Shown: positions 26,435-37,443, counted from the stretch's first letter. The stretch is 64,000 bases of DNA from Gallionella sp. (GCA_023229845.1 JALNYK010000003.1:109255-173254), one strand, 5' to 3'. A program made the numbers and translations. The notes: a model not told the origin generated them from the letters alone.

Positions 26435-26831
26435 ATCAGCACCGGCCTGTTTCCAGTGCTGATGCCGGGGGGATAGGGGACAGACCCTGAGGTTTCCCCT
26501 CAAATTTAACATCACATTCCATGACACACCTCCAAAAGTGAGGGGCTGCGCGCTTTTGCGCAGTCCCACTCAACTGCCGGGTTGGGGGTTGTCCGGAAAG
26601 ATGTGAAAAGCAGCCATTAGGCTCATCTGTTGCGGATGACAGCTTTGGCCGAAGAGCCGCCGTCAGACCAAACCTATTCGAACGATGGCTGTAGGCTACA
26701 AGCAGAACGCACGCCCCTCCGCTCCTGAGCAATCCCTCAGCGCAGCACCTCGCGCTGCCGCAGCACCTTGCCGCTGCAAATGAAAACGGGTATCGTTTGA
26801 AACGTACATACAGCCCACCGGGAGCTCAATC
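26435..26831. other. 397-bp intergenic region with hairpins
   Basis: No gene is supported. It holds ATCAGCAC-N13-GTGCTGAT (26435-26463), just after the kinase stop and possibly a terminator stem, and a second stem GGGGCTGCGC...GCGCAGTCCC (26542-26567). Between them, near 26470-26490, is GGGGATAGGGGACAGACCC, a type of sequence I associate with REP-related mobile elements. The far end has the GGGAG ribosome site of the next gene. Confidence 0.45.
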
Positions 26832-27104
26832 ATGAACGTCAACAACGCAACCTCAGCCGTCCAGCTCGGCAACATCCCCCAATCGCAACCGACCGCGACC
26901 ACGAAAAATGTAGAGCCGCAAGCCCAAGCCACGCAGGAATCCTCCGTGGTGAAGCTGTCGACCCGTGCGATACAGCTGAGCCAGGCCGCGAGCCAGAATC
27001 AGGAAGCCGGCGAGACCGCATCACGCGAATCCGCCGAACCCGCTCCCGTGCAGCGCGCAGAGAGCGAGGCGAACCAGAGCCGCCGCATCGACACCTTCGC
27101 GTAA
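26832..27104 (+). CDS. Small hydrophilic protein of unknown function
   Basis: The 90-residue product has no membrane helix or signal peptide. It is rich in Gln, Ala, Ser and Glu and looks disordered, except for VVKLSTRAIQLSQAA (about 38-52) and an ending RRIDTFA. A GGGAG site lies eight bases before the ATG, and ygfZ begins two bases after the stop, so it is probably translated. The VxLSxxAxxLS and RIDxxA elements resemble small proteins seen near motility genes, but I do not assign a family. Confidence 0.6.
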   Translation: MNVNNATSAVQLGNIPQSQPTATTKNVEPQAQATQESSVVKLSTRAIQLSQAASQNQEAGETASRESAEPAPVQRAESEANQSRRIDTFA

Positions 27105-27106
27105 CG

Positions 27107-28138
27107 ATGAACACCGACTGGCAACAATTCCTGCAACAGCGCGGCGCGACTTTGCAGGACGGCATCACGCAGCATTACACCGACGCAACCTCCGAACTGA
27201 CCGCAACTCAAAATGCCGCTGTGCTGTGCGACCTCGGCCAGTTCGGCGCGTTGCGCGCATCTGGCGAAGAGGCGCAGACCTTTTTGCAGAACATGCTCTC
27301 CAACGACATCCGCGCGGCCGATGCGTCGCATGCGCAGCTCAGCAGCCTGAACACCCCCAAGGGACGCATGCTCGCCAGCATGCTGATCTGGCGCGACGGC
27401 GGCGACTACCTGCTGCAACTGCCGCGCAGCTTGTGCGAGCCGATACGCAAGAAGCTCACGATGTATGTGCTGCGCGCCAAGGTGAAGATCGCCAATGCGG
27501 GAGACGATAGCGCCGACATCGTCTCGCTGGGCGTTTCCGGCGCGCAGGCCGAAGCCTCGTTGCGCGCGCTGTTCGGCGAACTGCCGCAACAGGCGTTCGA
27601 GGTCGTTAACGGCGAAGCCTCGTCGCTGATCAAACTGGGCGAGCATCGCTGGCAGATCAACGCCACGCCGCAACGCGCGCAGGAACTGTGGGCCGCAATC
27701 CCCGCGCAACCCGTCGGCAGCGCCTGCTGGGACTGGCTGAATATCCGCGCCGGTATCCCGGCGATCCTGCCGCAGACGCAGGAACAGTTCGTCGCGCAGA
27801 TGGTGAACTTCGAAGTGCTCGGCGGCGTGAACTTCAAGAAAGGCTGCTACCCCGGCCAGGAAGTCGTCGCGCGCATGCAACATCTCGGCAAGCCGAAGCG
27901 GCGCATGTATCTGGCACATGTCGATGGTGCAGCACCACAGCCGGGAGACGAACTGTACAGCGCGGACATGAAAGGCCAGTCCAGCGGCATGATCGTCAAC
28001 GCAGCGGCCGCGCCCGGCGGCGGCTACGACGTACTGGCCGTGGTGCAGATCGCCAGCCACGACGCCCACCCCCTCCATCTCGGCTCGCTCGCAGGCGCAC
28101 GCCTGCAGTTCCTGCCCCCGCCCTACCTCTTGCCATGA
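27107..28138 (+). CDS. ygfZ: Folate-binding Fe-S cluster repair protein YgfZ
   Basis: YgfZ is a GcvT-like tetrahydrofolate-binding protein that supports the activity of certain Fe-S enzymes, MiaB among them. The 343-residue protein contains the family signature KGCYPGQEVVARMQH with its conserved cysteine (near residue 245), and NTPKGRMLASMLIWRDGG in the first half. The length is normal. It lies two bases after the small upstream gene, and its stop overlaps the permease start by four bases. It is 20 kb from the isc operon. Confidence 0.93.
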   Translation: MNTDWQQFLQQRGATLQDGITQHYTDATSELTATQNAAVLCDLGQFGALRASGEEAQTFLQNMLSNDIRAADASHAQLSSLNTPKGRMLASMLIWRDGGDYLLQLPRSLCEPIRKKLTMYVLRAKVKIANAGDDSADIVSLGVSGAQAEASLRALFGELPQQAFEVVNGEASSLIKLGEHRWQINATPQRAQELWAAIPAQPVGSACWDWLNIRAGIPAILPQTQEQFVAQMVNFEVLGGVNFKKGCYPGQEVVARMQHLGKPKRRMYLAHVDGAAPQPGDELYSADMKGQSSGMIVNAAAAPGGGYDVLAVVQIASHDAHPLHLGSLAGARLQFLPPPYLLP

Positions 28139-28803
28139 ACCTGCCGGCCCAGCTGCTTCCAAGCGATTGGTTGTGGCTAGGCAACCTGGCATTCGCCGTG
28201 CTGCTCGCGCGTGCAATCTGGCAAGCAAACTGGCGCGACCTGCTGGCGAATGCGGCGCGCACCAATGCGCTAGTCGCCCTGTCGCTGGGCGCGTTCGTGA
28301 TGTGGCAACTCAACGCCGGCTTCCGCCCCGGCTTCAACCACCACATCCTCGGCGCGACGCTGTTCATGCTGATGTTCGGCTGGCAAATCGCCATCGCCGC
28401 GATCACGCTGGTGATGCTCGCCACTTGGGTGCGCCTCGGGCTGACGCCGGAATCGTTCGGCATCAACGGCCTGCTGATGATCGCCGTCCCGGTGCTGTTC
28501 AGCGAATGGATGCTGCGCCTCAGCCGCAAGCATGTCCCCAAAAACTTGTTTCTGTATGTGCTGGGCAACGGCTTCCTGTGCGGCGGCGCTGCGATGATGC
28601 TCACCGTCGCCGCTGCTGCGCTGACCATGGCCGCACTCAGCCCCTATACCTGGCAGTCCATCCAGCACAACTACCTGATCGCCGCACCCATCATCATGCT
28701 CACCGAAGCATTCACCACCGGCATGCTGATCACCGCCTTCACGGTGTTCCAGCCGCAGGCGGTGCTGAATTTCAGCGACGAGGAGTACATCATCGGGAAG
28801 TAA
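28135..28803 (+). CDS. Orphan CbiM-like energy-coupling factor permease
   Basis: The 222-residue protein has seven or so hydrophobic segments and the layout of the CbiM/NikM substrate-capture family, including GFNHHILGATLFMLMFGWQIA, where the family has its conserved histidines. However, it does not begin with the MHIPDG metal-binding N-terminus of true CbiM, and no CbiN, CbiQ or CbiO gene is adjacent. Its role may therefore differ from cobalt or nickel uptake. The ATG overlaps the ygfZ stop (ATGA), so the two are coupled. Confidence 0.7.
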   Translation: MNLPAQLLPSDWLWLGNLAFAVLLARAIWQANWRDLLANAARTNALVALSLGAFVMWQLNAGFRPGFNHHILGATLFMLMFGWQIAIAAITLVMLATWVRLGLTPESFGINGLLMIAVPVLFSEWMLRLSRKHVPKNLFLYVLGNGFLCGGAAMMLTVAAAALTMAALSPYTWQSIQHNYLIAAPIIMLTEAFTTGMLITAFTVFQPQAVLNFSDEEYIIGK

Positions 28804-28838
28804 CGGGGCGTCATTGCAGGAATTCTTGATACACAAAA

Positions 28839-29498
28839 TCACACAAGTTCAGGGCCTCGGATCGCCTGCCCCCCTTGGTCCATCTCCAGTTCGCCGCGCA
28901 TGATTTTCAGCTGAAACAGGGTGTTGCGCTCTTCCTCTGACAATACAGATTCGATGTAACGGATAGTGGTCCGATAGCGCGGGATGACGTTGTACTTCAA
29001 CGCATTGACGCGTTTCTGCGTCTTGCGCTGTTCGGTCAGCAAGCGCCACAGCGCGGTCTCGGCTTCGCCCAGTTGCGCGAGCAGCACAGCAATGTCGGTC
29101 ATGCGCTGGCGCGCCTCGTCGAAACTGGCGTCGGTCCACATCAGCCCGACGGGCTGTATCGGCGTGCTCTCGACGGTCACGGTGGGATACTCAACGCCTA
29201 TGCTGCTGCGCGGCAGGATGTAGACGGACAGCGCGGGCTTGAGCCCCAGCACGGCCTGGTGTAACTGCGTGCTGCCCATGCGCATGTGGGCGATGGACAA
29301 CCAGTGGTAGGCGCCCTGCAAGGCTTCGCGCACCGTCAGGCGCAGTTCGCGATAGCGCTTCAGGCGCTGGTGCACCAGCCGCGTGAGCAGTTCGCGCTTG
29401 CGTTCGAGCAAATCGTGGCCGTGCTGCAACGCCACCACTTGGCGGCGTAGCGACAGCAGCACGCTCTTGGTCGGGCGAACCTTGATGCGGCTTTTCAT
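28839..29498 (-). CDS. atpD: V-type ATPase subunit D
   Basis: Subunit D is the central rotor stalk of V/A-type ATPases. The 219-residue protein starts KVRPTKSVLLSLRRQVVALQ, has two long helices at its ends and the C-terminal pairing segment QRKTQKRVNALKYNVIPRYRTTIRYIESVLSEEERNTLFQLK, which is characteristic of subunit D (given here only to mark residues about 160-205). It is the last gene of the nine-gene operon. A 121-bp gap before it, holding a palindromic repeat, separates it from subunit B. Confidence 0.93.
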   Translation of the reverse strand: MKSRIKVRPTKSVLLSLRRQVVALQHGHDLLERKRELLTRLVHQRLKRYRELRLTVREALQGAYHWLSIAHMRMGSTQLHQAVLGLKPALSVYILPRSSIGVEYPTVTVESTPIQPVGLMWTDASFDEARQRMTDIAVLLAQLGEAETALWRLLTEQRKTQKRVNALKYNVIPRYRTTIRYIESVLSEEERNTLFQLKIMRGELEMDQGGQAIRGPELV

Positions 29499-29527
29499 TC
29501 CAGAAAGCCCCGATGAGAAAAACAGAT

Positions 29528-29599
29528 CGTAGGTCGGGTTTTAACCCGACATGCCTGTTCTGAGCATGTCGAAGTGATCGGGCTGAAGCCCGACCTACG
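29528..29599. repeat. Dispersed palindrome of the GTAGGTCGGG family (copy 2)
   Basis: The ends CGTAGGTCGGG (29528-29538) and CCCGACCTACG (29589-29599) are exact complements, with an inner hairpin GTCGGGTT-tt-AACCCGAC (29533-29550). The middle holds CCTGTTCTGAGCATGTCGAA, a near match to the repeat found inside hscA. It fills the gap between V-ATPase subunits B and D. Confidence 0.8.
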
Positions 29600-29619
29600 T
29601 TTCAATTGAGTATTCAGGT

Positions 29620-31013
29620 TCATTGCTGTTCTGCTTGCGTGCCGTGCCAACGGTGGTATTTATCGAGGTCCGCCGCGCCGACGCGGGTCAGAGCCTCCGG
29701 CGGCAGCAGCGAGAGCAGTTCCCATGCGAGGTTCAGCGTCTCGACGATGTTGCGTTCCTCGTCTTCGCGTTGTCCGACGAAGCGCCGTTCGAAGGCGTCG
29801 GCGAAATCGAGGAAGTTGCGGTCGGTTTCGGACAGGTCCTCCGCGCCGATAATGGAGGCGAGATTGCGCACCTCCAGCGCCCGCGCGTAGGACGCGTATA
29901 TCTGTCCCGCGACCCGCGCATGATCTTCGCGCGTGTGGTCCTTGCCGATGCCGTCCTTCATCAGCCGCGACAGCGAAGGCGGGATGTCCAGCGGCGGATA
30001 GATGCCGAGGTTGTTCAGCGTGCGACTCAACACTAATTGCCCCTCGGTGATGTAGCCGGTGAGGTCGGGGATCGGATGCGTGATGTCGTCTGAAGGCATC
30101 GACACCACCGGCATCATCGTGATCGAGCCGGGCTTGCCGCGGATGCGTCCGGCGCGTTCGTAAATCTCCGCGAGGTCGGAATACAGGTAGCCGGGATAGC
30201 CCTTGCGCGCGGGCACGTCGCCCTTGGCCGTGGCGACTTCGCGCAGCGCCTCGGCGTAGTGCGTCATATCGGTCATCACCACCAGCACATGCAGGTCGAG
30301 ATCGAACGCGAGGTATTCCGCCGCGGTCAGCGCCGCGCGCGGCAGGATCAGGCGTTCGATGGCGGGCTCGTTCGCGAGGTTGAGGAACATCGTCACGTTG
30401 CGCAGCACACCGCTGTCGGCGAAGGTCTCACGAAAAAATCGCGCGTCGGAGTAGGACACGCCCATCGCGGCGAACACCACGGCGAACTGCGACTCCTCGC
30501 CGGGCAATCTGGCCTGGCGCACGATCTGCGCGGCAAGCCGGTTGTGCGGCAGGCCGGAGCCGGAAAAGATCGGCAGCTTCTGCCCGCGCACCAGCGAGTT
30601 GAGCCCGTCCACCGCTGACAATCCGGTCTGGATGAACTCGCGCGGATAGGCGCGCGCGGCGGGATTCACCGGCGCGCCGTTGACGTTGCGCTTCAGTTTC
30701 GAGAACAGCGGCGGGCGCTCGTCGCGCGGCTGGCCGATGCCGTTGAACACTCGCCCGAGGATGTCAGGCGAAAGCGCGATTTCGAACGGCTGGTCGAGGA
30801 AGCGCACCCAGGTGTTTTCGAGGTCGAGATTGTCCGTGCCCTCCAGCACCTGGATCAGCACCAGTTCGTTCGAGGTGCGTATCACTTGGCCGTTGCGCCG
30901 CCGCCCGCTGTGGTCGCGCACCACCACTCGGTCGCCCAGCGCGATGTCGGGCACGCCGCGCATGTAGAGCAGCCCGTTGCGCGCGGCGGACGCCAGCCGA
31001 TATTCCTTCTCGC

Positions 31014-31017
<4 letters not shown>
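29620..31017 (-). CDS. atpB: V-type ATPase subunit B
   Basis: Subunit B is the non-catalytic partner that alternates with A in the V1 head. The 465-residue protein has the degenerate nucleotide site IFSGSGLPHNRLAAQI instead of a Walker A motif, the VVFAAMGVSYSDARFF segment, and SRLMKDGIGKDHTREDH near the C-terminus, all standard for B. Its start overlaps the subunit A stop by four bases. Confidence 0.96.
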
Positions 31018-32787
<1,770 letters not shown>

Positions 32788-32795
<8 letters not shown>

Positions 32796-33492
32796 GCGCG
32801 GCCCCATTAGTGCGATCGTCGCGAAGCGACACTTTGTCCCCCTCGCCCCTTGTGGGAGAGGGCTGGGGAGAGGGTGACGGCATCAGCCGCTCGGCGACCG
32901 CGCCTCGCAACGCTACGTCCAGCCTTTCCATGCGTCCCTCGAAGGTGTTGTCGTAGCGGATGCCGCCGTCGCCGCTTGCGACCAGCACACCGCCGATGCA
33001 GGCCAGCGGTTCCGGCGACAGTGACAGTTGCTTGCCGGGCGCGGCCGCATCGGCATAGCGCGTCCAGTCCGGTTGCAGGCGCTGCAGGTCGCTCGCGTTG
33101 AAGCGGGCGACGAGTTCGTCGCGTTCGATGGCCTGCGCCGCCTCGCGCAAATAATTTTGCAGCAGCGGCAGGTAGCGCGCTTCGTCGTCCGCGAACGCGG
33201 ATAGGTGCGCGGGGAGTTGGGCGAGCGCGGCATCGGCCAGTTCCTGACGCACCCGGTCGAGCGCGGCGCGCAGGTCGAGTTCTGCCGCCTGCACCCGTTG
33301 CCGGTAAGCGTGTTCGGCATGCGCCTTGGCGGCGAGCACTTCGCGTTCCTTTTCGATGCCCAGCCGTTGCCGCGTCTCCGCGAGCATGCGGTCGCGTTCC
33401 AGCCGGCCGTTGGCGAGATGCTCCTCGGCCAGCTTGCGCGCGCGTTCCGCCAATGCGGATTCGAGTCCAGATATTTGCTCGGCGTCGCTCAT
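32788..33492 (-). CDS. atpE: V-type ATPase subunit E (peripheral stalk), with repeat-derived tail
   Basis: Subunit E pairs with H/G to form the peripheral stalk. The 234-residue protein has a long charged N-terminal helix (residues about 10-100) and an alpha/beta C-terminal domain containing GGVLVASGDGGIRYDNTFEGRM. The last 31 residues (204-234), beginning MPSPSPQPSPTRGEGD, are encoded by a dispersed GGGAGAGG-type palindrome and should not be part of the ancestral protein. The start at 33492 overlaps the subunit F stop; an upstream ATG in the same frame only reads through subunit F. Confidence 0.88.
32838..32876. repeat. Dispersed CCCTCTCCC/GGGAGAGGG palindrome inside subunit E
   Basis: CCCCTCGCCCC, four bases, then GGGAGAGGGCTGGGGAGAGGG: the same core as the two copies in mutS (55599-55661 and 55802-55842). 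It lies inside the subunit E frame and supplies its C-terminal PSPSPQPSPTRGEG. Confidence 0.75.
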
Positions 33493-33860
33493 CCCTGCGC
33501 GTCCTGTATCTCTGGCGCGGCTGGGCCGAGCAGCCCCTGCACCAGACTTTCCACGCGCGAATGGTAGTCGCCCGACAGGTTGATCTCCGGAATCTCGGTG
33601 ATGACGATGCGGCCGCCTTCGCGCTGCGCGTGTTGCAAATGGCGACCAGGATGCAGTGCCAGGCTTTGCTCGATGACGACCAGCGCGGATTGCTGGGTAC
33701 GTATCAGTTCCTGCATCAGCGCTTCGACATCCTCGGGCGCGGGATCGGCATGGGTCTCGAAACCGATCAGCGCGAAACCCTCCATCAGCGCAGCGCTGCC
33801 CAGCGCGATCATGCGTGCGGGAGCGAGGGTGCTTTGCGGGTTGTTTGCGTTGGCATTCAT
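33489..33860 (-). CDS. atpF: V-type ATPase subunit F
   Basis: Subunit F sits on the rotor beside D. The 123-residue protein has a Rossmann-like start (ARMIALGSAALMEGFALIGFETHADP), a central SALVVIEQSL strand-helix and the segment GRIVITEIPEINLSGDYHSRV near the end, close to the family's IxExP element. It may start at Met1 or at Met17. It overlaps subunit E by four bases and is separated from subunit K by a 125-bp repeat element. Confidence 0.85.
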   Translation of the reverse strand: MNANANNPQSTLAPARMIALGSAALMEGFALIGFETHADPAPEDVEALMQELIRTQQSALVVIEQSLALHPGRHLQHAQREGGRIVITEIPEINLSGDYHSRVESLVQGLLGPAAPEIQDAQG

Positions 33861-33884
33861 TTTTAATCATCCAGGCAATAAATC

Positions 33885-34009
33885 GTCATTCCGGCGAAGG
33901 CCGGAATCCAGATGAATAAACGTTTCCCACGCAGTGGGACAAAGTCTTGGTTTTGTCTGCTTCGCAGAATATTTTCATTAGCTGGATTCCGGCTTTCGCC
34001 GGAATGACG
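33885..34009. mobile_element. 125-bp MITE-like element between V-ATPase subunits F and K
   Basis: The ends are 27-bp inverted repeats differing at one position: GTCATTCCGGCG... (33885-33911) and its complement ending ...CGCCGGAATGAC (33983-34009). Each end is itself a CCGGCGAA/GCCGG palindrome. The 71-bp core has no gene. It is the common GTCATTCCGGC-type repeat arranged as a miniature element. Confidence 0.75.
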
Positions 34010-34035
34010 GCCTAATGGATATTTCAGACCCATGC

Positions 34036-34482
34036 TCACGCGATCCGCCCCAGCAGCAGGATGGTCACCACCAGACCGTAGATCGCGATCCCCTCGGCCA
34101 ACCCGAGGTAGATCAGCGTGCGGCCGAACATCTCCGGCTTCTCGGCGATCACCGCGAGCGAGGCCGCACCGACCGGGCCGACCGCCAGCCCCGCGCCGAA
34201 GGTCGCCAGCGCGGTCGGGATGCCCGCGCCGAGCAGCGCCAGCCCGAGGCCGACCGAGATTTCGCCGCCGGGTGCGGCTGCCTGTTGCGCCAGCGCATCG
34301 TTCATGCCCAGCAGCAGCGCAGCCATGCTCGCGATTACGAACACCAGAAGATTGGTTGCCAGCGTGCCTTTCCACCAGCGCTGCGCGCGTGTGCCGTCGG
34401 TGATCGGACGGAATTCCAGATAGGCCCCCAGGCCCAGCGTGAACAGCAGGTTCAGGACGATGAGTGCGATGAGCCAGTTCAT
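34036..34482 (-). CDS. atpK: V-type ATPase membrane rotor subunit K
   Basis: Subunit K forms the ion-carrying ring. The 148-residue protein has an extra N-terminal membrane helix (1-20), another at about 38-62, and a c-type hairpin (about 75-105 and 115-147). The ion-binding carboxylate is the Glu in IYLGLAEGIAIYG. The residue after it is Gly, not Ser/Thr, and I see no Gln in the first ring helix. Na+-binding rings usually have both, so proton coupling seems more likely. It lies between I and the MITE-like element. Confidence 0.9.
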   Translation of the reverse strand: MNWLIALIVLNLLFTLGLGAYLEFRPITDGTRAQRWWKGTLATNLLVFVIASMAALLLGMNDALAQQAAAPGGEISVGLGLALLGAGIPTALATFGAGLAVGPVGAASLAVIAEKPEMFGRTLIYLGLAEGIAIYGLVVTILLLGRIA

Positions 34483-34503
34483 GATTTTCCTTTCTGATGA
34501 CGG

Positions 34504-36417
34504 TCAGTCGTGTTGAAACGCAAGCCCTCGCGGCTTGCCCAGCGTCAGCGGACGGAACGGACGCCCATCGCCGCCGAAGAAGCGCGAAAAGCCTTCGTAG
34601 TATTCTAGGCGCAACGTCTGTATCGCGACGATGCCGCCCTCCAGCGCCAATATGAAGACGTTGCCCAGCACTAGGGTCAGCCAGTATCCCGTCGTATGCA
34701 GCATGTTTGCGACGGTGAAGATGGCGATGGACAGCGCCACATGGTTGAGGCTGAAGGCCGCGAGGCGCAGGAACGACAGGGTGTTGGAGATGTAGGCCAT
34801 CACGGTTTCGAAGCCTTCCATCAGGGCTATCAACAGCCTTTCGCCGACCGGGCTGCCGCGGTTGTGTCGCCAGGCGTTGGCAAATATCGCGGCTAGGGAG
34901 ACGGAGATGGTCAGCATGGCGGCGAGGTCCAGTTCTCCCGCGCTCGCGTAGCGCCATGCGCCGGCCAGCAGTCCCAGGTACAGCAGCAGTCCCGCCGCGC
35001 CGTGGCTGTCGAGCAACGCCTCGCGCATTCGGCCGGCGGCGATGCGGTTGCGTATGGTCAGTGCGGTGGCCAGCAGGATGAAGCCTATGCCCCAGCCCAG
35101 CGCCACGCCCAGCATGCGCATCGGGTCGGTCAGCGGCGACATCCACAACGCGGGCAGCAGGTGTTCGTAGCCGAACACGCTGCCGTAGAGCAAGCCGAAT
35201 AGCGTCGAACTGATGCCGACTGCAATGACGAGCGGTGCGTATTGGCCGAGACGGCGGCGCAGCAGCACACCGGCAAGGGCGAGGACGATGCCGTGGCCGA
35301 CATCGCCGAACATCATGCCGAACATCAGTACGAAGGATGCGGCGAACAGCACGGTGGGATCGATTTCGCCGTAGCGCGGCACACCGTAGTTCAGCACCAG
35401 CCGGGCGAACGGTTGCAGCCAGTGGTGGTGCCGGATCGCCGAGGGTACGCGCTCGTCGGGACGAGGATCGCGCACATGCAGTGCGTAGCGGTTGCCGAAG
35501 TTTTCCGCGAGCGTTTGTCTCAGTTGCGGCAACTGCTCTTCGGGCGACCAGCCGCTCACCGTGGCCAGGCTGCCGCGTCCTCGCATCAGTTCGGCCAGTT
35601 CGGCATAGGGCGCGGCGCGCGCGAGGATGTTTGCCGCGGCCAGCAGGCGTTCGCGCAGCTTATCCTGCGCCAGCTCTTTGCGGCGGCGCGTATCTTCTTG
35701 CGCCTGCTGCTCGCGCAACTGCGCCATGCGCTCGCCCAGTTCCCGGCGCACCTCGTCCGGGCGTCCGCGAAATTCGGCAGGAATGTCCATCGCCCGCCAG
35801 CCAGCGGCCTGGAGCATGCGTTCGATCTGCTGCGCCTGTCCGCCGGCGCCCGCGAGTATCAGGTGCACCTGCTCTTCGCTGCCGAAGAAACGAATGGCGA
35901 CATAACCGGCCAGGCCGAGCGCCTCCTCGAAACGCTGGAGGTTCGCGCGCGGCAGCGTACCGACGCGGACGTCCAGCAGAGCGCTCTTCCTTTGCAACAG
36001 CGCGAGGTCGATGCTGATGTCCATGAACTGGTCGAGCGCCCGGTGCAACTGGGCGGTGCGGCGGTATTGGTCATGCAGCCGGCGCATGCGTTCCTGCGCT
36101 TCCGAACACTTGCCCCATACTGTTTTCAGCCACGCGCCGGCCTCGGCCAACTGTGTCAGTTCGACCGGCCGCATCGGCGCGTCGATAGCCTCCGGTGCGG
36201 CGATTACATAGTGGGCCAGTATCTTGTCGAGGTGCGCACAGGTCTCGGTATAGACCTGCCGCCAGGCCGCACCCGGCAGGTCGGGAAACTGTTCGGCCGA
36301 GGCTTCCCTGAATTCCGGATCGAAACTGCCGTAGTTGGCGAGCAGCAGTGACGCCTGCGGAGCGTCGTCCCTGAGCAGGCTCAATGTTATGCGTTTCATG
36401 GGCAGGGGCATGAACAT
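34504..36417 (-). CDS. atpI: V-type ATPase subunit I
   Basis: Subunit I (the bacterial and archaeal counterpart of subunit a) contains the ion half-channels and holds the stalks. The 637-residue protein has a long soluble coiled-coil N-terminal half (1-340) and seven or eight membrane helices afterwards, including FGMMFGDVGHGIVLAL and, near the end, AYISNTLSFLRLAAFSLNH, which carries the essential Arg of the half-channel. The ATG at 36417 directly follows the subunit C stop and has AGGAGG nine bases away; an internal Met (36399) is a possible alternative. Confidence 0.93.
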   Translation of the reverse strand: MFMPLPMKRITLSLLRDDAPQASLLLANYGSFDPEFREASAEQFPDLPGAAWRQVYTETCAHLDKILAHYVIAAPEAIDAPMRPVELTQLAEAGAWLKTVWGKCSEAQERMRRLHDQYRRTAQLHRALDQFMDISIDLALLQRKSALLDVRVGTLPRANLQRFEEALGLAGYVAIRFFGSEEQVHLILAGAGGQAQQIERMLQAAGWRAMDIPAEFRGRPDEVRRELGERMAQLREQQAQEDTRRRKELAQDKLRERLLAAANILARAAPYAELAELMRGRGSLATVSGWSPEEQLPQLRQTLAENFGNRYALHVRDPRPDERVPSAIRHHHWLQPFARLVLNYGVPRYGEIDPTVLFAASFVLMFGMMFGDVGHGIVLALAGVLLRRRLGQYAPLVIAVGISSTLFGLLYGSVFGYEHLLPALWMSPLTDPMRMLGVALGWGIGFILLATALTIRNRIAAGRMREALLDSHGAAGLLLYLGLLAGAWRYASAGELDLAAMLTISVSLAAIFANAWRHNRGSPVGERLLIALMEGFETVMAYISNTLSFLRLAAFSLNHVALSIAIFTVANMLHTTGYWLTLVLGNVFILALEGGIVAIQTLRLEYYEGFSRFFGGDGRPFRPLTLGKPRGLAFQHD

Positions 36418-37443
36418 TCAGTGCGCCTCCTGTCCGTTTTTAACCAACCCCAGCGCGGTGCGGATCATCGCCGATTCCATGTGCATGTTGCGGCCGCGAA
36501 CGATGGCGCGCAACCGCCTGAGATCGCGTTCGCGCAAAACCATGTAGGCGAGCGCGCGCGCGACGTTGAAGCTGCTATGGCGCAACGCATTGGCGGCGTA
36601 GCGCCATGTTTCCCGTTCCAGCTTTAGCGTCACCTCGGTGGTATTGCGCGCGTCCGCCAGTATCCGGTCGAACGGCGGCGGCAGGCTGGCGATGGCGTCG
36701 TCGAAGCTGGCGCATTGCGCGAGCTGTTGCAGTTGTTGCGGCAGCAAACGGTGGCTGGCTGGGATCAGCAGGTAATAGGCCTGCGCCGGCGGCAGGTTGT
36801 AGGCATAGCGGTAGCGCAGCAGCCAGACCAGGTTCACGCGGTCGACGATGCTGCCGACGATCGCGCGCAGCAGTTGCCCGGATGCGCCGCCGACCGTTGC
36901 GCCGCGCCGCGCGAGTCCCGCGAAATAGCGCCGGTCCAGCGCGGCGTCGAGGGCGAACAGCGCTTCGCCCTGTTCCAGCAGGTGGCGCGCCTGGCGAGCG
37001 ATCTCGGCGTAGGGCGTTTGTTCGAGGCGGCGCAGCAATTCCGCGGGCGTGTCGCTTTGCAATAGCCCGGCGATGGGCAGGCTGGTGAACGCGCCCATGT
37101 CCTGCAGCTGCGCCTCGATGGCGGCTTGCGGCTGGTCGGCCATCTTGCCGCGGATGATGGTCTTGAGGTTGCCGAGTTCGAAGCGGTGAGCCCAGTAGCC
37201 GAGCAACTCCCGCGGCGCGCCCGACAGCGGGCGGATCAGCACGGCCAGTTCCTTGAGCAACAGCGTCACATTGCTCTGGTCCAAGTCGCCGGCATATTGG
37301 ATTGCGTCGGTCGGCTGGGCGGCAGCTTGAGTGTCTTCGTCGTATGGGCGGTCGATCAGCGCGTCGAGCCGGTCCATGCCTAGCAGCTGTGCGGCGTAGA
37401 GGCTGACGCGCGTGTTCAGGTAGGCATATTGCGCGACGCTCAT
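36418..37443 (-). CDS. atpC: V-type ATPase subunit C (V0 d)
   Basis: Subunit C caps the K ring and couples it to the rotor shaft. The 341-residue, largely helical protein has the repeated LGNLKTIIRGKMAD-like element (FELGNLKTIIRGK near residue 95) and a matching late element (ERDLRRLRAIVRGRNMHM), a feature of the d/C family's triple-repeat fold. It overlaps the H gene by four bases and ends directly before subunit I. Confidence 0.9.
   Translation of the reverse strand: MSVAQYAYLNTRVSLYAAQLLGMDRLDALIDRPYDEDTQAAAQPTDAIQYAGDLDQSNVTLLLKELAVLIRPLSGAPRELLGYWAHRFELGNLKTIIRGKMADQPQAAIEAQLQDMGAFTSLPIAGLLQSDTPAELLRRLEQTPYAEIARQARHLLEQGEALFALDAALDRRYFAGLARRGATVGGASGQLLRAIVGSIVDRVNLVWLLRYRYAYNLPPAQAYYLLIPASHRLLPQQLQQLAQCASFDDAIASLPPPFDRILADARNTTEVTLKLERETWRYAANALRHSSFNVARALAYMVLRERDLRRLRAIVRGRNMHMESAMIRTALGLVKNGQEAH

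Noticed and set aside
24164..26569. An 801-codon open frame antisense to the hybrid kinase gene
   Set aside because: It is a by-product of GC-rich codon use on the real plus-strand gene, whose domains are all recognisable. The antisense product shows no domain and has no ribosome site.
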